Shown piece after piece: positions 16,803-24,231 of a stretch of 64,000 bases of DNA. Position numbers and translations under genes: made by a program. The notes beneath the pieces were generated by a model. That model was not told where the DNA came from, made no database searches, and worked only from the letters and a program-made list of their open reading frames with translations. The stretch spans positions 1 to 64,000 of the forward strand of contig JALONI010000001.1 of NCBI GenBank assembly GCA_025455015.1, in the 5' to 3' direction. Numbering within the stretch: the stretch's first letter is position 1; each line of letters starts with the position of its first letter. The DNA comes from Cyclobacteriaceae bacterium (GTDB taxonomy: Bacteria > Bacteroidota > Bacteroidia > Cytophagales > Cyclobacteriaceae).

Positions 16803-16934
16803 AGACAAGTAACGCCCGAACAGGTAGCAGCGGCAATTGCCACGTGGGTAGAAATGTCCCCTGGCACGCGCCCATTGAGAACAGCGGCCGTACTTCAAAA
16901 TCGTGGACTTGGCGGAGTAAAAATGAACAACTAA
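16803..16934 (+). pseudogene. 3' remnant of an SDR gene
   Basis: Read in one frame, this stretch encodes about 43 residues: RQVTPEQVAAAIATWVE, then MSPGTRPLRTAAV, then GLGGVKMNN and a TAA. The pattern of PEQVAAAI followed by GTRPLRT is the usual C terminus of SDR enzymes acting next to HxlR regulators. There is no start codon or Rossmann motif upstream, because 16718-16802 is AT-rich promoter DNA. It is GC-richer than the genes beside it. It ends 12 bases before the quinone oxidoreductase ATG, so it now forms that gene's leader. Confidence 0.6.
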
Positions 16935-16946
16935 AAAATAGAAGCG

Positions 16947-17933
16947 ATGAAAACAATGAAGCAGATTCGGGTAACTGAATTTGGAGGTCCTGAAAAATTG
17001 ATCTCACAGGATGTACCGATGCCGGCAGCCGGAGATGGGCAAATTCTAATCAAAGTAGAAGCATCAGGAGTAAATTTTTCTGACGGTATGCAAAGACGAA
17101 ATCAATATGTATTCCCCGTTTCTTTACCTTTTTTACCCGGCTTTGAAGTGGCCGGAATAGTTACCGAGCTTGGAAAAGGTGTCGAAAATATTTCTGTAGG
17201 AGATCGCGTAGTGGCTATGCTTCCTGGTGGTGGAGGATATGCTCAATTTGCTGTTACACCCTCTTATTTGGCAGCAGTTCTTCCGCCTACTATCTCTGCA
17301 CAAGAATCTTTGGCATTGCAAGTTCAAGGCCTTACTGCATACTTAATGTTGAAAGATGGAGCAAAACTACAAGCCGGGCAAACTGTGCTGATACATGCCG
17401 CAGCAGGTGGTGTGGGCACACTCCTAGTTCAAATGGCAACACAAATGGGAGCGGGTAAAGTAATAGCCACCGCAAGCAATGTTGAAAAACTTGCTGTGGC
17501 CAAATCCTTAGGTGCTGATGAATTAATAAATTATACAGAATCGGACTGGGTTCAAAAAGTAAAAGCCGCTACAGAAGAAAAAGGCGTTGATTTAATTCTT
17601 GATTCCACAGGAGGCGGAATTTTGAGAGATAGCATTAGTTGCCTTGCGCCCTTTGGCAGGCTGATAAACTTTGGAAATCCAACGGGTGGATCTACATCAG
17701 TGGAAGCCTTTACACTTGTCAATAACAACCACATTTTACAAGGTTTTGGATTAGCCAGTTATTTTGGAAAACCAGATTTAATGCAGGAAGCGTATCACTA
17801 TCTGTTTTCGCAAGTCGCCACAGGGAAACTAAAAGTTCACATCGGACAATCCTTCCCTTTAAAAGACGCGGCCGAAGCGCACAGACAAATGGAAGGCAGG
17901 AAAACGATGGGTAAAACTGTTTTAATTCCTTAA
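16947..17933 (+). CDS. Zinc-independent quinone oxidoreductase (MDR superfamily)
   Basis: This is a 328-residue medium-chain dehydrogenase of the QOR group that reduces quinones or enones with NADPH. The GroES-like domain contains GVNFSDGMQRRNQY and PGFEVAGIVTELG. The Rossmann motif AAAGGVGTLLVQMA follows at about residue 150. Catalytic zinc ligands are absent, as expected for QOR. The 3' end TMGKTVLIP is typical. The codons are AT-rich compared with core genes. Divergence from the HxlR regulator suggests control by oxidants or quinones. Confidence 0.9.
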   Translation: MKTMKQIRVTEFGGPEKLISQDVPMPAAGDGQILIKVEASGVNFSDGMQRRNQYVFPVSLPFLPGFEVAGIVTELGKGVENISVGDRVVAMLPGGGGYAQFAVTPSYLAAVLPPTISAQESLALQVQGLTAYLMLKDGAKLQAGQTVLIHAAAGGVGTLLVQMATQMGAGKVIATASNVEKLAVAKSLGADELINYTESDWVQKVKAATEEKGVDLILDSTGGGILRDSISCLAPFGRLINFGNPTGGSTSVEAFTLVNNNHILQGFGLASYFGKPDLMQEAYHYLFSQVATGKLKVHIGQSFPLKDAAEAHRQMEGRKTMGKTVLIP

Positions 17934-17986
17934 AAAATAAAACAAATCAAATCAAACTTTAACAACTCACATAAATTTTAACAAAC

Positions 17987-18352
17987 ATGGTAACTACGCT
18001 AAATTGGTTTGAAATCCCAGCAACAGATTTCGCTCGAGCAAAGACTTTCTATGCAAAAGTTTTAGATGCTCAAATTCATGACTTCGATAAGCACTATGCA
18101 TTCTTACCGTCCGATCCACAAAAAGGCGGATTTGGCGGAGCTATTGCTTACGGTGAAAATTATGTGCCTGCCATGACCGGCACCACGGTGTACTTAGATG
18201 GCGGAAATGACCTATCCATTGCGTTAGGCAGAGTAGCAAGTGCCGGTGGAAAAGTTATTCTGCCGAAAACATCTGTTGGCAACGACAGGGGCTTCATAGC
18301 ACTTTTTATCGACACCGAAGGAAACAAAGTTGGCCTTCATTCCATGAAATAG
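17987..18352 (+). CDS. VOC-family protein
   Basis: This is a 121-residue glyoxalase-fold protein. It opens with LNWFEIPATDFARAKTFYAKVLDAQI, the usual first beta-alpha unit. It closes with GFIALFIDTEGNKVGLHSM, which carries the second-half metal-side strand. The family covers lyases, dioxygenases and binding proteins, so no substrate is assigned. It lies 53 bases after the QOR stop on the same strand and shares its AT-rich codon use. It is probably part of the same detoxification operon under HxlR. Confidence 0.87.
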   Translation: MVTTLNWFEIPATDFARAKTFYAKVLDAQIHDFDKHYAFLPSDPQKGGFGGAIAYGENYVPAMTGTTVYLDGGNDLSIALGRVASAGGKVILPKTSVGNDRGFIALFIDTEGNKVGLHSMK

Positions 18353-18481
18353 CTGTGGCAGATAAATGACGGTCGGCACCACCGAAATCATCCACGACAC
18401 ATCCGGCCACGTGCTGGCGGGTGTAGTACAAAACCACTGACTCAATCAACTTATAAAACCTCAATCTTTAACTATCTAAAA

Positions 18482-18922
18482 ATGAAATATCTAATTACAG
18501 CAGTATTTACGATGGCCATCATGACGATGGCTGCGACAAGCAGTTACGCACAACCAAACCCTGACAGCAAAACGGAAAAATTTGCGTTGCTGTTCAGAGG
18601 CGGTGACACGCACCCCCAAACGGCCGATGATTCAAAAGAAGCCAAGGAATACATTCAATCATGGATTACCTGGATGCAGGGACTTGGCCAGAAAGGAATT
18701 CTTGCAGGAGCCGAAAATATGCAGCGCACGGGTAAACAGGTAACCGGAAAAGACAAAGTCGTGACAGATGGTCCATTTATCGTAGCCAAGGAAATGATTA
18801 ACGGTTACATCATCGTCAACGCAAAAGACATAAACGAGGCAGTCGAGATTGCAAAAGGGTGTCCTATTTTCAAAGAAAACGGGAACGTAGAAATTCGCCC
18901 CATTCAGAGATTAACAAATTAA
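18482..18922 (+). CDS. YciI-family protein with signal peptide
   Basis: This is a 146-residue protein. The first about 24 residues form a signal peptide ending SSYAQ. The rest is a YCII/DGPF-type domain with KFALLFRGGD, WITWMQGLGQKGILAGAE and the hallmark DGPFIVAKEMINGYIIVNA. YciI domains have a ferredoxin-like fold, and some act as dehydrochlorinases or ligand-binding modules. They are normally cytosolic, so export is unusual. It is the third gene after QOR and VOC. Confidence 0.85.
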   Translation: MKYLITAVFTMAIMTMAATSSYAQPNPDSKTEKFALLFRGGDTHPQTADDSKEAKEYIQSWITWMQGLGQKGILAGAENMQRTGKQVTGKDKVVTDGPFIVAKEMINGYIIVNAKDINEAVEIAKGCPIFKENGNVEIRPIQRLTN

Positions 18923-19008
18923 GATGCTGCCCTCGCTGAACATACACGAAACCCATTCGTCAGTAGAGGACAACTGAAAACAAATAACAAATCAAACAAG
19001 AATTAAAA

Positions 19009-19422
19009 ATGGAAAAATTATATGAAGCCGAGGTAACCACACTAGCAGGCAGAAACGGTCACGCAACATCATCGGATGGATTACTGGATCTAGATGTCCG
19101 ATTCCCAAAAGAAATGGGCGGCACCGGGGGAGCCACGAACCCCGAACAATTATTTGCCGCGGCCTGGTCTGCCTGTTTTGGTACGAGTGTAACCGTTGCA
19201 GCCGGAATTGAAAAAGTTAAAATTGGAGAAGTTACCGTAACCGCCAGAATTGCTGTTCTTCACGATAAGGGTAATTTTGATATTGGTGGGCATCTTCTGG
19301 TTAAAATAAACGGTGTGGATGATGAGACTGCCAAAAAACTGGTAGAAACAACAAAATCAATTTGTTCTTATTCCAAAGCTACAACAGGCAATATCAAAAC
19401 TATTTATGAGGTGGTTTCTTAG
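19009..19422 (+). CDS. Organic hydroperoxide resistance protein (OsmC/Ohr family)
   Basis: This 137-residue Ohr-type thiol peroxidase reduces organic hydroperoxides with a lipoyl or dithiol donor. The two catalytic cysteines are Cys56 in AAAWSACFGTS and Cys119 in KSICSYSKAT. Both are at the usual spacing, and the N-terminal GGTGGATNPEQLF is diagnostic. It ends the AT-rich block, about 65 bases before the right-hand repeat. With HxlR, QOR and the VOC protein it fits an oxidant or electrophile response set. Confidence 0.93.
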   Translation: MEKLYEAEVTTLAGRNGHATSSDGLLDLDVRFPKEMGGTGGATNPEQLFAAAWSACFGTSVTVAAGIEKVKIGEVTVTARIAVLHDKGNFDIGGHLLVKINGVDDETAKKLVETTKSICSYSKATTGNIKTIYEVVS

Positions 19423-19486
19423 TCTTACTTCCTCACGGAGTCTCCCGCCTTGGAGACTCTGTAAACGAACCGTTTTGCCTCATCCC

Positions 19487-19629
19487 GGCCTTTGTTGGTG
19501 TTGCGCCTGAGCTGCCGGGGAGGTTCACTGACAAACGACATAAATTTAAACAACTGGTTTTCTTGTACGATGTTGGTTTTGTTTGTTGGTGGTGCAATCG
19601 CGCAAAGCCTGTGCGCAACACCAGCAAAC
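19487..19629. repeat. Inverted-repeat-ended element, right copy
   Basis: The left end TTTGTTGGTGTTGCGC (19491-19506) and the right end GCGCAACACCAGCAAAC (19613-19629) are inverted copies with one mismatch over 16 bases. The first 20 bases (from 19487) equal those of the copy at 16167, in the same orientation. The two elements flank the HxlR-QOR-VOC-YciI-Ohr block. The element is 143 bp long and has no coding capacity of its own. Confidence 0.75.
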
Positions 19630-19780
19630 TGCCTGAAAAAAATATTTTCTTGCTGGCTTGTTTTGAACACAGAAATCAAGGACAAAGTTTCGGGGTGAAA
19701 AGATTCTAAAATGATCGGCCAACCAACAACAGGCTTGTGTCAGGCGCGGTTCAGCATCCTCGTCACGTGCGGATAGAATT

Positions 19781-20035
19781 TCACTCGTACACATTTTTCC
19801 GATGCCCTAAGTCGATAACCTCGACCAAGAGGACGGAATCAAAAACTTCATAGATTACTCGTTAGTCACCAATGCGTATTCTGTAACCATCCCGGCCTTT
19901 AAGTTTTTTATATCCATTTGGCCGTGGGTTGGTAGCAAGGTTTTGGATCGCTTGCTTAATGGTCGAGTAATGGGGTTCATTGATTTTTTCCAGTTCCTTG
20001 AACGCATTTTTAGTGAAGTTCAACGAATATGTCAT
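19781..20035 (-). pseudogene. RelE/ParE-type toxin with in-frame stop
   Basis: The frame begins with ATG at 20035 and reads MTYSLNFTKNAFKELEKIN, PHYSTIKQAIQNLATNP and YKKLKGRDGYRIRIGD. It then hits TAA at 19862-19864. Beyond the stop the same frame continues RVIYEVFDS, VEVIDLGHRKNVYE and ends in TGA at 19781. The family motif is GDYRVIYE, so the stop replaces the conserved Tyr by one base change. With readthrough the product is the normal 84 residues. The antitoxin lies 6 bases upstream. The toxin is probably inactive unless the stop is suppressed or is a sequencing error. Confidence 0.85.
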
Positions 20036-20041
20036 GCACTA

Positions 20042-20242
20042 CTATTTTCTGCGCTTGGCTTCAATCATTTTAAATGCCTCCTCCATCGGAATACGCTCTC
20101 CGATATCATTTTTTTTTACTTCGTCATACAGGCGTACTTCTTCCATATCTTCGAGGTCTTCCATTATTTTTTCGTACTCATGAATGGGAAGAATCACCGC
20201 TAGCTTCTTGCCGTGATCATCCGTTACAAATTGAGTTTTCAT
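20042..20242 (-). CDS. Type II antitoxin, Phd/YefM-like
   Basis: This is a 66-residue acidic and basic mixed protein, the first gene of a toxin-antitoxin pair. It opens MKTQFVTDDHGKKLAVILPI, which has the beta-strand and conserved hydrophobic pattern of the Phd/YefM DNA-binding domain. The C terminus EEAFKMIEAKRRK is the toxin-binding tail. The relE-like toxin frame begins 6 bases after its stop. The gene appears intact while its partner is interrupted. It should repress its own promoter in 20243-20444. Confidence 0.78.
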   Translation of the reverse strand: MKTQFVTDDHGKKLAVILPIHEYEKIMEDLEDMEEVRLYDEVKKNDIGERIPMEEAFKMIEAKRRK

Positions 20243-20444
20243 ACGTCACGTTTTTGGTAACAAAATCCTTTCGACCTCAGTTCCCGCAGATTCTCCCTTC
20301 AGGCTTACATGCCGCAGGGACAGTAACTGCGGGTCAAAGATAGGGAACTATCGTTTACAGCGAACAAACGAGATAAATCAAGATAATGGGTACAATGCAA
20401 TATAGTTACTATCACTCATACCTTCCACACCCATCTGCAAAAAT
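20243..20444. other. Promoter region of the toxin-antitoxin pair with partial repeat
   Basis: This AT-rich gap contains short inverted words (GTTCCCGCAG with CTGCGGG, and GTTACTATC). It also carries AACAAACGAGATAAAT at about 20363, which matches the middle of the repeat at 16211-16226 closely. It may be a third, decayed copy of the bordering element. I see no gene in it. Confidence 0.4.
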
Positions 20445-21401
20445 CTACACGACCTTCAGGTAATGCTCCTGCAACTCCACCACCAGGTCGTGCAACACGG
20501 CCCGCAGCTCATCCGACTGCTCCACCTCTACCCCATTTCCATACGACAATAACCAGCGGGCAAAAAGAGACAAATCAGCCGTCAGGAAGTGCATGCGCAC
20601 CGCGCCCTCCGCTTCTTCTTCGGAAACAAACCCGAAGTAATGCCGCGAATTGTGCACATACTGCGCCTCTTTTTTGTCGAACAAAACCGTCACGCGATTC
20701 ATTTCCTCGTTGGCTTGCTGAAGGCTGGCAAAATATTCCTGCAACGTGGAAATGGCCCGCGGCTCAAACGGTTGCCCCGTGTGGTCGAAACCCCGGATGC
20801 GATCGCACCGGAAATCGCGATAGCCCGCCCGCAACCGGCACCAGGCAATCAGGTGCCAGGCCGCGCTGTAGTAAAACAGTCCGATGGGCTCCACCTCGCG
20901 CACCGAGGTTTCGTATTGGTTATTTTGATATTCCAATTTCACCACATGCCGGGCCACCACGGCCTTTTGCAACTCGGTCAGGTAGCTGCCCGACCGCGCG
21001 GGCAGGTTGGTGCGCGGCCTCAAGACTTCGATGTGGTCTTGCAAAATCTGCAAATGATCTTTTTGTGCTTCGTTCAACACCGATTTAATTTTGAACAACG
21101 CCCCGTCAAACGCCTGGCGCACGGATTGGTCGGTCATCTGTTCCACCAGCTTGCCGGCCATCATCATAGCGCTGGCTTCCTCCTGCGTAAACATGACAGG
21201 CGGCAGGTGAAAGCCGTCTACAATGAAGTATCCCTTCCCTGCTTCCGAGCCAATGGGCACGCCTGCCTCCATCAGCGCTTTCACATCGCGGTACACCGTG
21301 CGCAGGCTGATTTCAAACCGTTCGGCAATCTCTTCGGCCTTGACGATCTTTTTGGATTGCAACTGGATCAAAATGGCCGTAAGTCGGTCGATGCGGTTCA
21401 T
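20445..21401 (-). CDS. YafY-type WYL-domain transcriptional regulator
   Basis: This is a 318-residue regulator. The N-terminal DeoR-like helix-turn-helix is KAEEIAERFEISLRTVYRDVKALMEAGVPI. The WYL domain (PIGLFYYSAAWHLIAWCRLR, FRCDRIRG) and the WCX C-terminal segment follow. YafY-type proteins sense small ligands or single-stranded nucleic acid through the WYL pocket and often control GyrI-like or VOC genes. It begins 12 bases after the pfkA stop on the same strand, so it appears to be the last gene of a housekeeping operon rather than self-promoted. Confidence 0.92.
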   Translation of the reverse strand: MNRIDRLTAILIQLQSKKIVKAEEIAERFEISLRTVYRDVKALMEAGVPIGSEAGKGYFIVDGFHLPPVMFTQEEASAMMMAGKLVEQMTDQSVRQAFDGALFKIKSVLNEAQKDHLQILQDHIEVLRPRTNLPARSGSYLTELQKAVVARHVVKLEYQNNQYETSVREVEPIGLFYYSAAWHLIAWCRLRAGYRDFRCDRIRGFDHTGQPFEPRAISTLQEYFASLQQANEEMNRVTVLFDKKEAQYVHNSRHYFGFVSEEEAEGAVRMHFLTADLSLFARWLLSYGNGVEVEQSDELRAVLHDLVVELQEHYLKVV

Positions 21402-21413
21402 GGATCACCGTGT

Positions 21414-22517
21414 TCAATCCCCAAAACTGATACCTAACCCCTTCGCAGCTTTGACTAAATACGAATCGCGGTTAAGAAAATTGTATTGTTTGGTGGCGTC
21501 TTCCAACGTCACGGAGGTGATTTCATTGTTTCGCAGAGCCACCATGCGGCCAAAGTTTTTCTCCAAGGCCAACTCAAATGCTTTTACCCCAAACAGGGAG
21601 GCCAGCACGCGGTCAAACGCTACCGGGCTACCGCCTCGCTGTACGTGCCCCAACACGGTCTCCCGGATTTCGGCCTGGCACCCCGCATCTTTTAGTTGTT
21701 GCGACAGTTGATAGGCTACTCCGCCCAGGCGCACATGTTCTGATCCTTTGTCGCCTTTGCGGGCCACGATGGAGCCCTCTTTCGGCTTGGCTCCTTCGGC
21801 AATGACTACGTGAGCAAATCCTTTTCCCTTTTTGTAGCGCAGCTCAATGCGCTTCAGCACTTTACGGATGTCGTACGGTATTTCCGGAATCAGGCAAATC
21901 TCGGCCCCGCCCGCAATGGCGGTGTGCAGCGCAATCCATCCCGCATCGCGCCCCATCACTTCCATGATCATCACGCGGTGATGACTCTCCGCGGTGGTCA
22001 CAAGCTTGTCAAAACTGTCGGTGGCAATCTGCACGGCCGTTTGAAACCCAAACGTGACATCCGTGGCCGACAGGTCATTATCGATGGTTTTGGGTACCCC
22101 GATGACGGGAATACCTTTGTCAAAGAGCACTTTGGATATCTTTTGTGAGCCATCGCCCCCGATGTTGATGACGGCATCGAGCTTGAGCGCCTTCAATTTT
22201 TTGACCAGTTCGTCCGAGCGATCTTCAAATACCACCGTGCCATCGGGTTTTTCGATGGGGTACTTGATGGGGTTGGCTTTGTTGGTGGTTTTGAGGATCG
22301 TGCCCCCCTTCACGTGAATGCCGGCCGTACGTTTGCTCGTGAGTGGAATGATCTCTTGCGGGGTGTTGAGCACCCCGTTGAAGGCTTCCATGCTACCCAG
22401 CACCTCCCACTCTTTTTCTTTGCGCGCGCGTTTGGCGATACCGCGGATGACGGCATTGAGCCCGGGGCAATCGCCACCTCCGGTAAGGATCAATATTTTT
22501 TTCTTGGTCATAGTCAT
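21414..22517 (-). CDS. pfkA: 6-phosphofructokinase
   Basis: This 367-residue enzyme phosphorylates fructose 6-phosphate. It carries GGDGS at residues 120-124, the glycine form found in ATP-dependent enzymes, together with PKTIDND at 142-148. The Lys there is usual in pyrophosphate-dependent or group III enzymes, so the phosphoryl donor is probably ATP but the signature is mixed. MGRDAGWIALHTAIAGGAE and ETVLGHVQRGGSP are typical substrate-binding motifs. The start is at 22517, or 22511 (two residues shorter). It lies between sua5 and the WYL gene on one strand. Confidence 0.93.
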   Translation of the reverse strand: MTMTKKKILILTGGGDCPGLNAVIRGIAKRARKEKEWEVLGSMEAFNGVLNTPQEIIPLTSKRTAGIHVKGGTILKTTNKANPIKYPIEKPDGTVVFEDRSDELVKKLKALKLDAVINIGGDGSQKISKVLFDKGIPVIGVPKTIDNDLSATDVTFGFQTAVQIATDSFDKLVTTAESHHRVMIMEVMGRDAGWIALHTAIAGGAEICLIPEIPYDIRKVLKRIELRYKKGKGFAHVVIAEGAKPKEGSIVARKGDKGSEHVRLGGVAYQLSQQLKDAGCQAEIRETVLGHVQRGGSPVAFDRVLASLFGVKAFELALEKNFGRMVALRNNEITSVTLEDATKQYNFLNRDSYLVKAAKGLGISFGD

Positions 22518-22548
22518 GTATGATCTATCAAAGATAAGGCAAAACCAT

Positions 22549-23502
22549 CTATGCTGGATGCGCAGCCCTGCGCAACCGGTCGTTGATGGCGCGGCCTAAT
22601 CCTTCTTCGGGCACCGCTTCTGCCCACACGAGCGAAACATCGAGCCCATCAAACTTGCGCAAAGCCGAAAACAGATTTTGGGCGGCCTCGGCCAAATCGC
22701 CCGCAGGCGACAAAACCACCTGATTTTTTAGCGGGATGCCTTCGGCCGGCAGCCGGAAGACTAACGCCCCCATGCGGCTCAACTGCTCGGAGGTAAACGA
22801 AGACAATGATTGCAGGGTAACACGCTTGCGCGGAGCGTAGTGGCTGAGCAACTGCCCGGGTGCCTTGGGGTTGGACGAAGCGTGGAGGGCCAAGCGAACA
22901 CCACCGATTTCCTGTTCCAGCGCCTCCACGGAAACCCCGCCCACCCGGTAGATGACCGTTTCTCCTCCTTCAAAGCCCACGATAGTAGACTCCACACCCA
23001 CCGCGCTGGGGCCGCCATCTAAAATATAGGAAAGCTTGTCGCCCAGTTGATCATGTACATGCTGCGCGGTAGTAGGGCTCACATAGCCAAACGGATTGGC
23101 GCTGGGCGCGGCCAGCGGAAACGGCAGTGCTTGCAACAACGCCAACGCCATGGGGTGACGCGGGCTGCGCACACCCACGGTGGTCAATCCGGAAGTAACC
23201 AGGTCGGGTACCATCGCCTTTTTCGGGAGCACCAATGTGAGCGGACCTGGCCAAAACGCGTGCGCCAGTCGTTGCGCCACAGGCGAAAAATCCGCAACCG
23301 TGAGCGCCTGTTGGTACGAGGCCACGTGCACGATCAGCGGATCAAACACAGGTCGGTTTTTGATGGCAAAGATTTTGGCCACGGCCAGCGGATCGAAGGC
23401 GTTGGCGGCCAGGCCATAGACGGTTTCCGTGGGGATGCCCACCGCCTCGCCTTGTTGCAAAAGCGTCTTTGCCTTGTCGATGTCCGTTCCGATGATGGCC
23501 AT
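22549..23502 (-). CDS. sua5: L-threonylcarbamoyladenylate synthase (Sua5)
   Basis: This 317-residue enzyme makes threonylcarbamoyl-AMP from Thr, bicarbonate and ATP for the t6A37 tRNA modification. The YrdC domain shows GIPTETVYGLAANAF, KIFAIKNRP, FWPGPLTLVL and PLAAPSANPFG. A C-terminal Sua5 domain after about residue 210 distinguishes it from the shorter TsaC form. The upstream HNH gene and downstream pfkA are on the same strand. No TsaB, TsaD or TsaE partner is visible in the window. Confidence 0.94.
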   Translation of the reverse strand: MAIIGTDIDKAKTLLQQGEAVGIPTETVYGLAANAFDPLAVAKIFAIKNRPVFDPLIVHVASYQQALTVADFSPVAQRLAHAFWPGPLTLVLPKKAMVPDLVTSGLTTVGVRSPRHPMALALLQALPFPLAAPSANPFGYVSPTTAQHVHDQLGDKLSYILDGGPSAVGVESTIVGFEGGETVIYRVGGVSVEALEQEIGGVRLALHASSNPKAPGQLLSHYAPRKRVTLQSLSSFTSEQLSRMGALVFRLPAEGIPLKNQVVLSPAGDLAEAAQNLFSALRKFDGLDVSLVWAEAVPEEGLGRAINDRLRRAAHPA

Positions 23503-23568
23503 GCTTGCCTGTAAGCCGCGAAGATACGCACGTTTCCACTTAGCCGTTGGCCGCGGCTACCGGGCCGG

Positions 23569-24066
23569 TTACTTGGCCAGAAACTCTTCCCACTCGTGCG
23601 TATGGCCGTTGGCGTGGTCTTTCAAAAAGAGCGCGTACGAGGGTTTGTAGGGTTTGTGCCGCAGCGGCATGTTGGCTTCCTCAGGCGTGCAATCGCCTTT
23701 TTTGGCATTGCAGCGTTTGCAGGCGGTTACCAAGTTTGACCAACTGTGGCCGCCTCCGCGCGAGCTGGGCACTACGTGATCAAGGGTAAGGTCTCTGCGC
23801 GTGCCGCAATACTGGCATTCGAAGTTGTCGCGCTTGAAGATGTTTTGACGTGTCAAGTTCACCCCTTTGTAGGGCGCGTTTACATAGCGGTTCAGCCGGA
23901 TCACGGACGGCATGGGATAGCTGGAACTGACGGTGCGCAGTTTGTGGCCATTGGCCGACCGCACCATTTCGCTCTTGTTGAGGAAAACCAGCACAAAAGC
24001 GCGCTCCACGGAACATACCATGAGCGGGCTGAAGTCTTGATTTAACACCAATACGCGATTGTTCAT
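23569..24066 (-). CDS. HNH endonuclease
   Basis: This is a 165-residue HNH protein. The zinc-finger nuclease core is CQYCGTRRDLTLDHVVPSSR followed by SWSNLVTACKRCNAKKG. It keeps the catalytic His of DHV and four zinc cysteines (CxxC and CxxC). The N-terminal half MNNRVLVLNQDFSPLMVCS is the stand-alone Bacteroidota and actinobacterial form, and its biological role is unknown. The start at 24066 is preferred because upstream codons do not fit the family. It is not beside phage or restriction genes. Confidence 0.93.
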   Translation of the reverse strand: MNNRVLVLNQDFSPLMVCSVERAFVLVFLNKSEMVRSANGHKLRTVSSSYPMPSVIRLNRYVNAPYKGVNLTRQNIFKRDNFECQYCGTRRDLTLDHVVPSSRGGGHSWSNLVTACKRCNAKKGDCTPEEANMPLRHKPYKPSYALFLKDHANGHTHEWEEFLAK

Positions 24067-24190
24067 ACCGGAAAAGATAAAGCCATATTTTGGGTTTACC
24101 AAAATCACCCGTCAAACAACGGGCGCCCGGCTGTGGTTCCGATGGGTGCCGCCCTCCGGTTAAACGGCACTTGCTCACTGGCTTAAACTC

Positions 24191-24219
24191 AAAAAAAACC
24201 AGGCCCATGCGCACCTGGG
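24191..24219 (-). terminator. Probable terminator of the NlpC-like gene
   Basis: On the minus strand, CCAGG and CCTGG arms (24214-24218 and 24199-24203) enclose a ten-base loop and are followed by eight U at 24191-24198. The hairpin lies just after the NlpC-like stop at 24232 and upstream of the HNH gene. Confidence 0.6.
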
Positions 24220-24231
24220 GCTGCCGCACGG

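Noticed and set aside
16167-19629. Classical integron cassette array
   Set aside because: There is no integrase, the enclosed block holds several genes with internal gaps, and the palindromes do not carry obvious R-Y-Y-Y-A-A-C core sites. The attC idea is kept only as an alternative.
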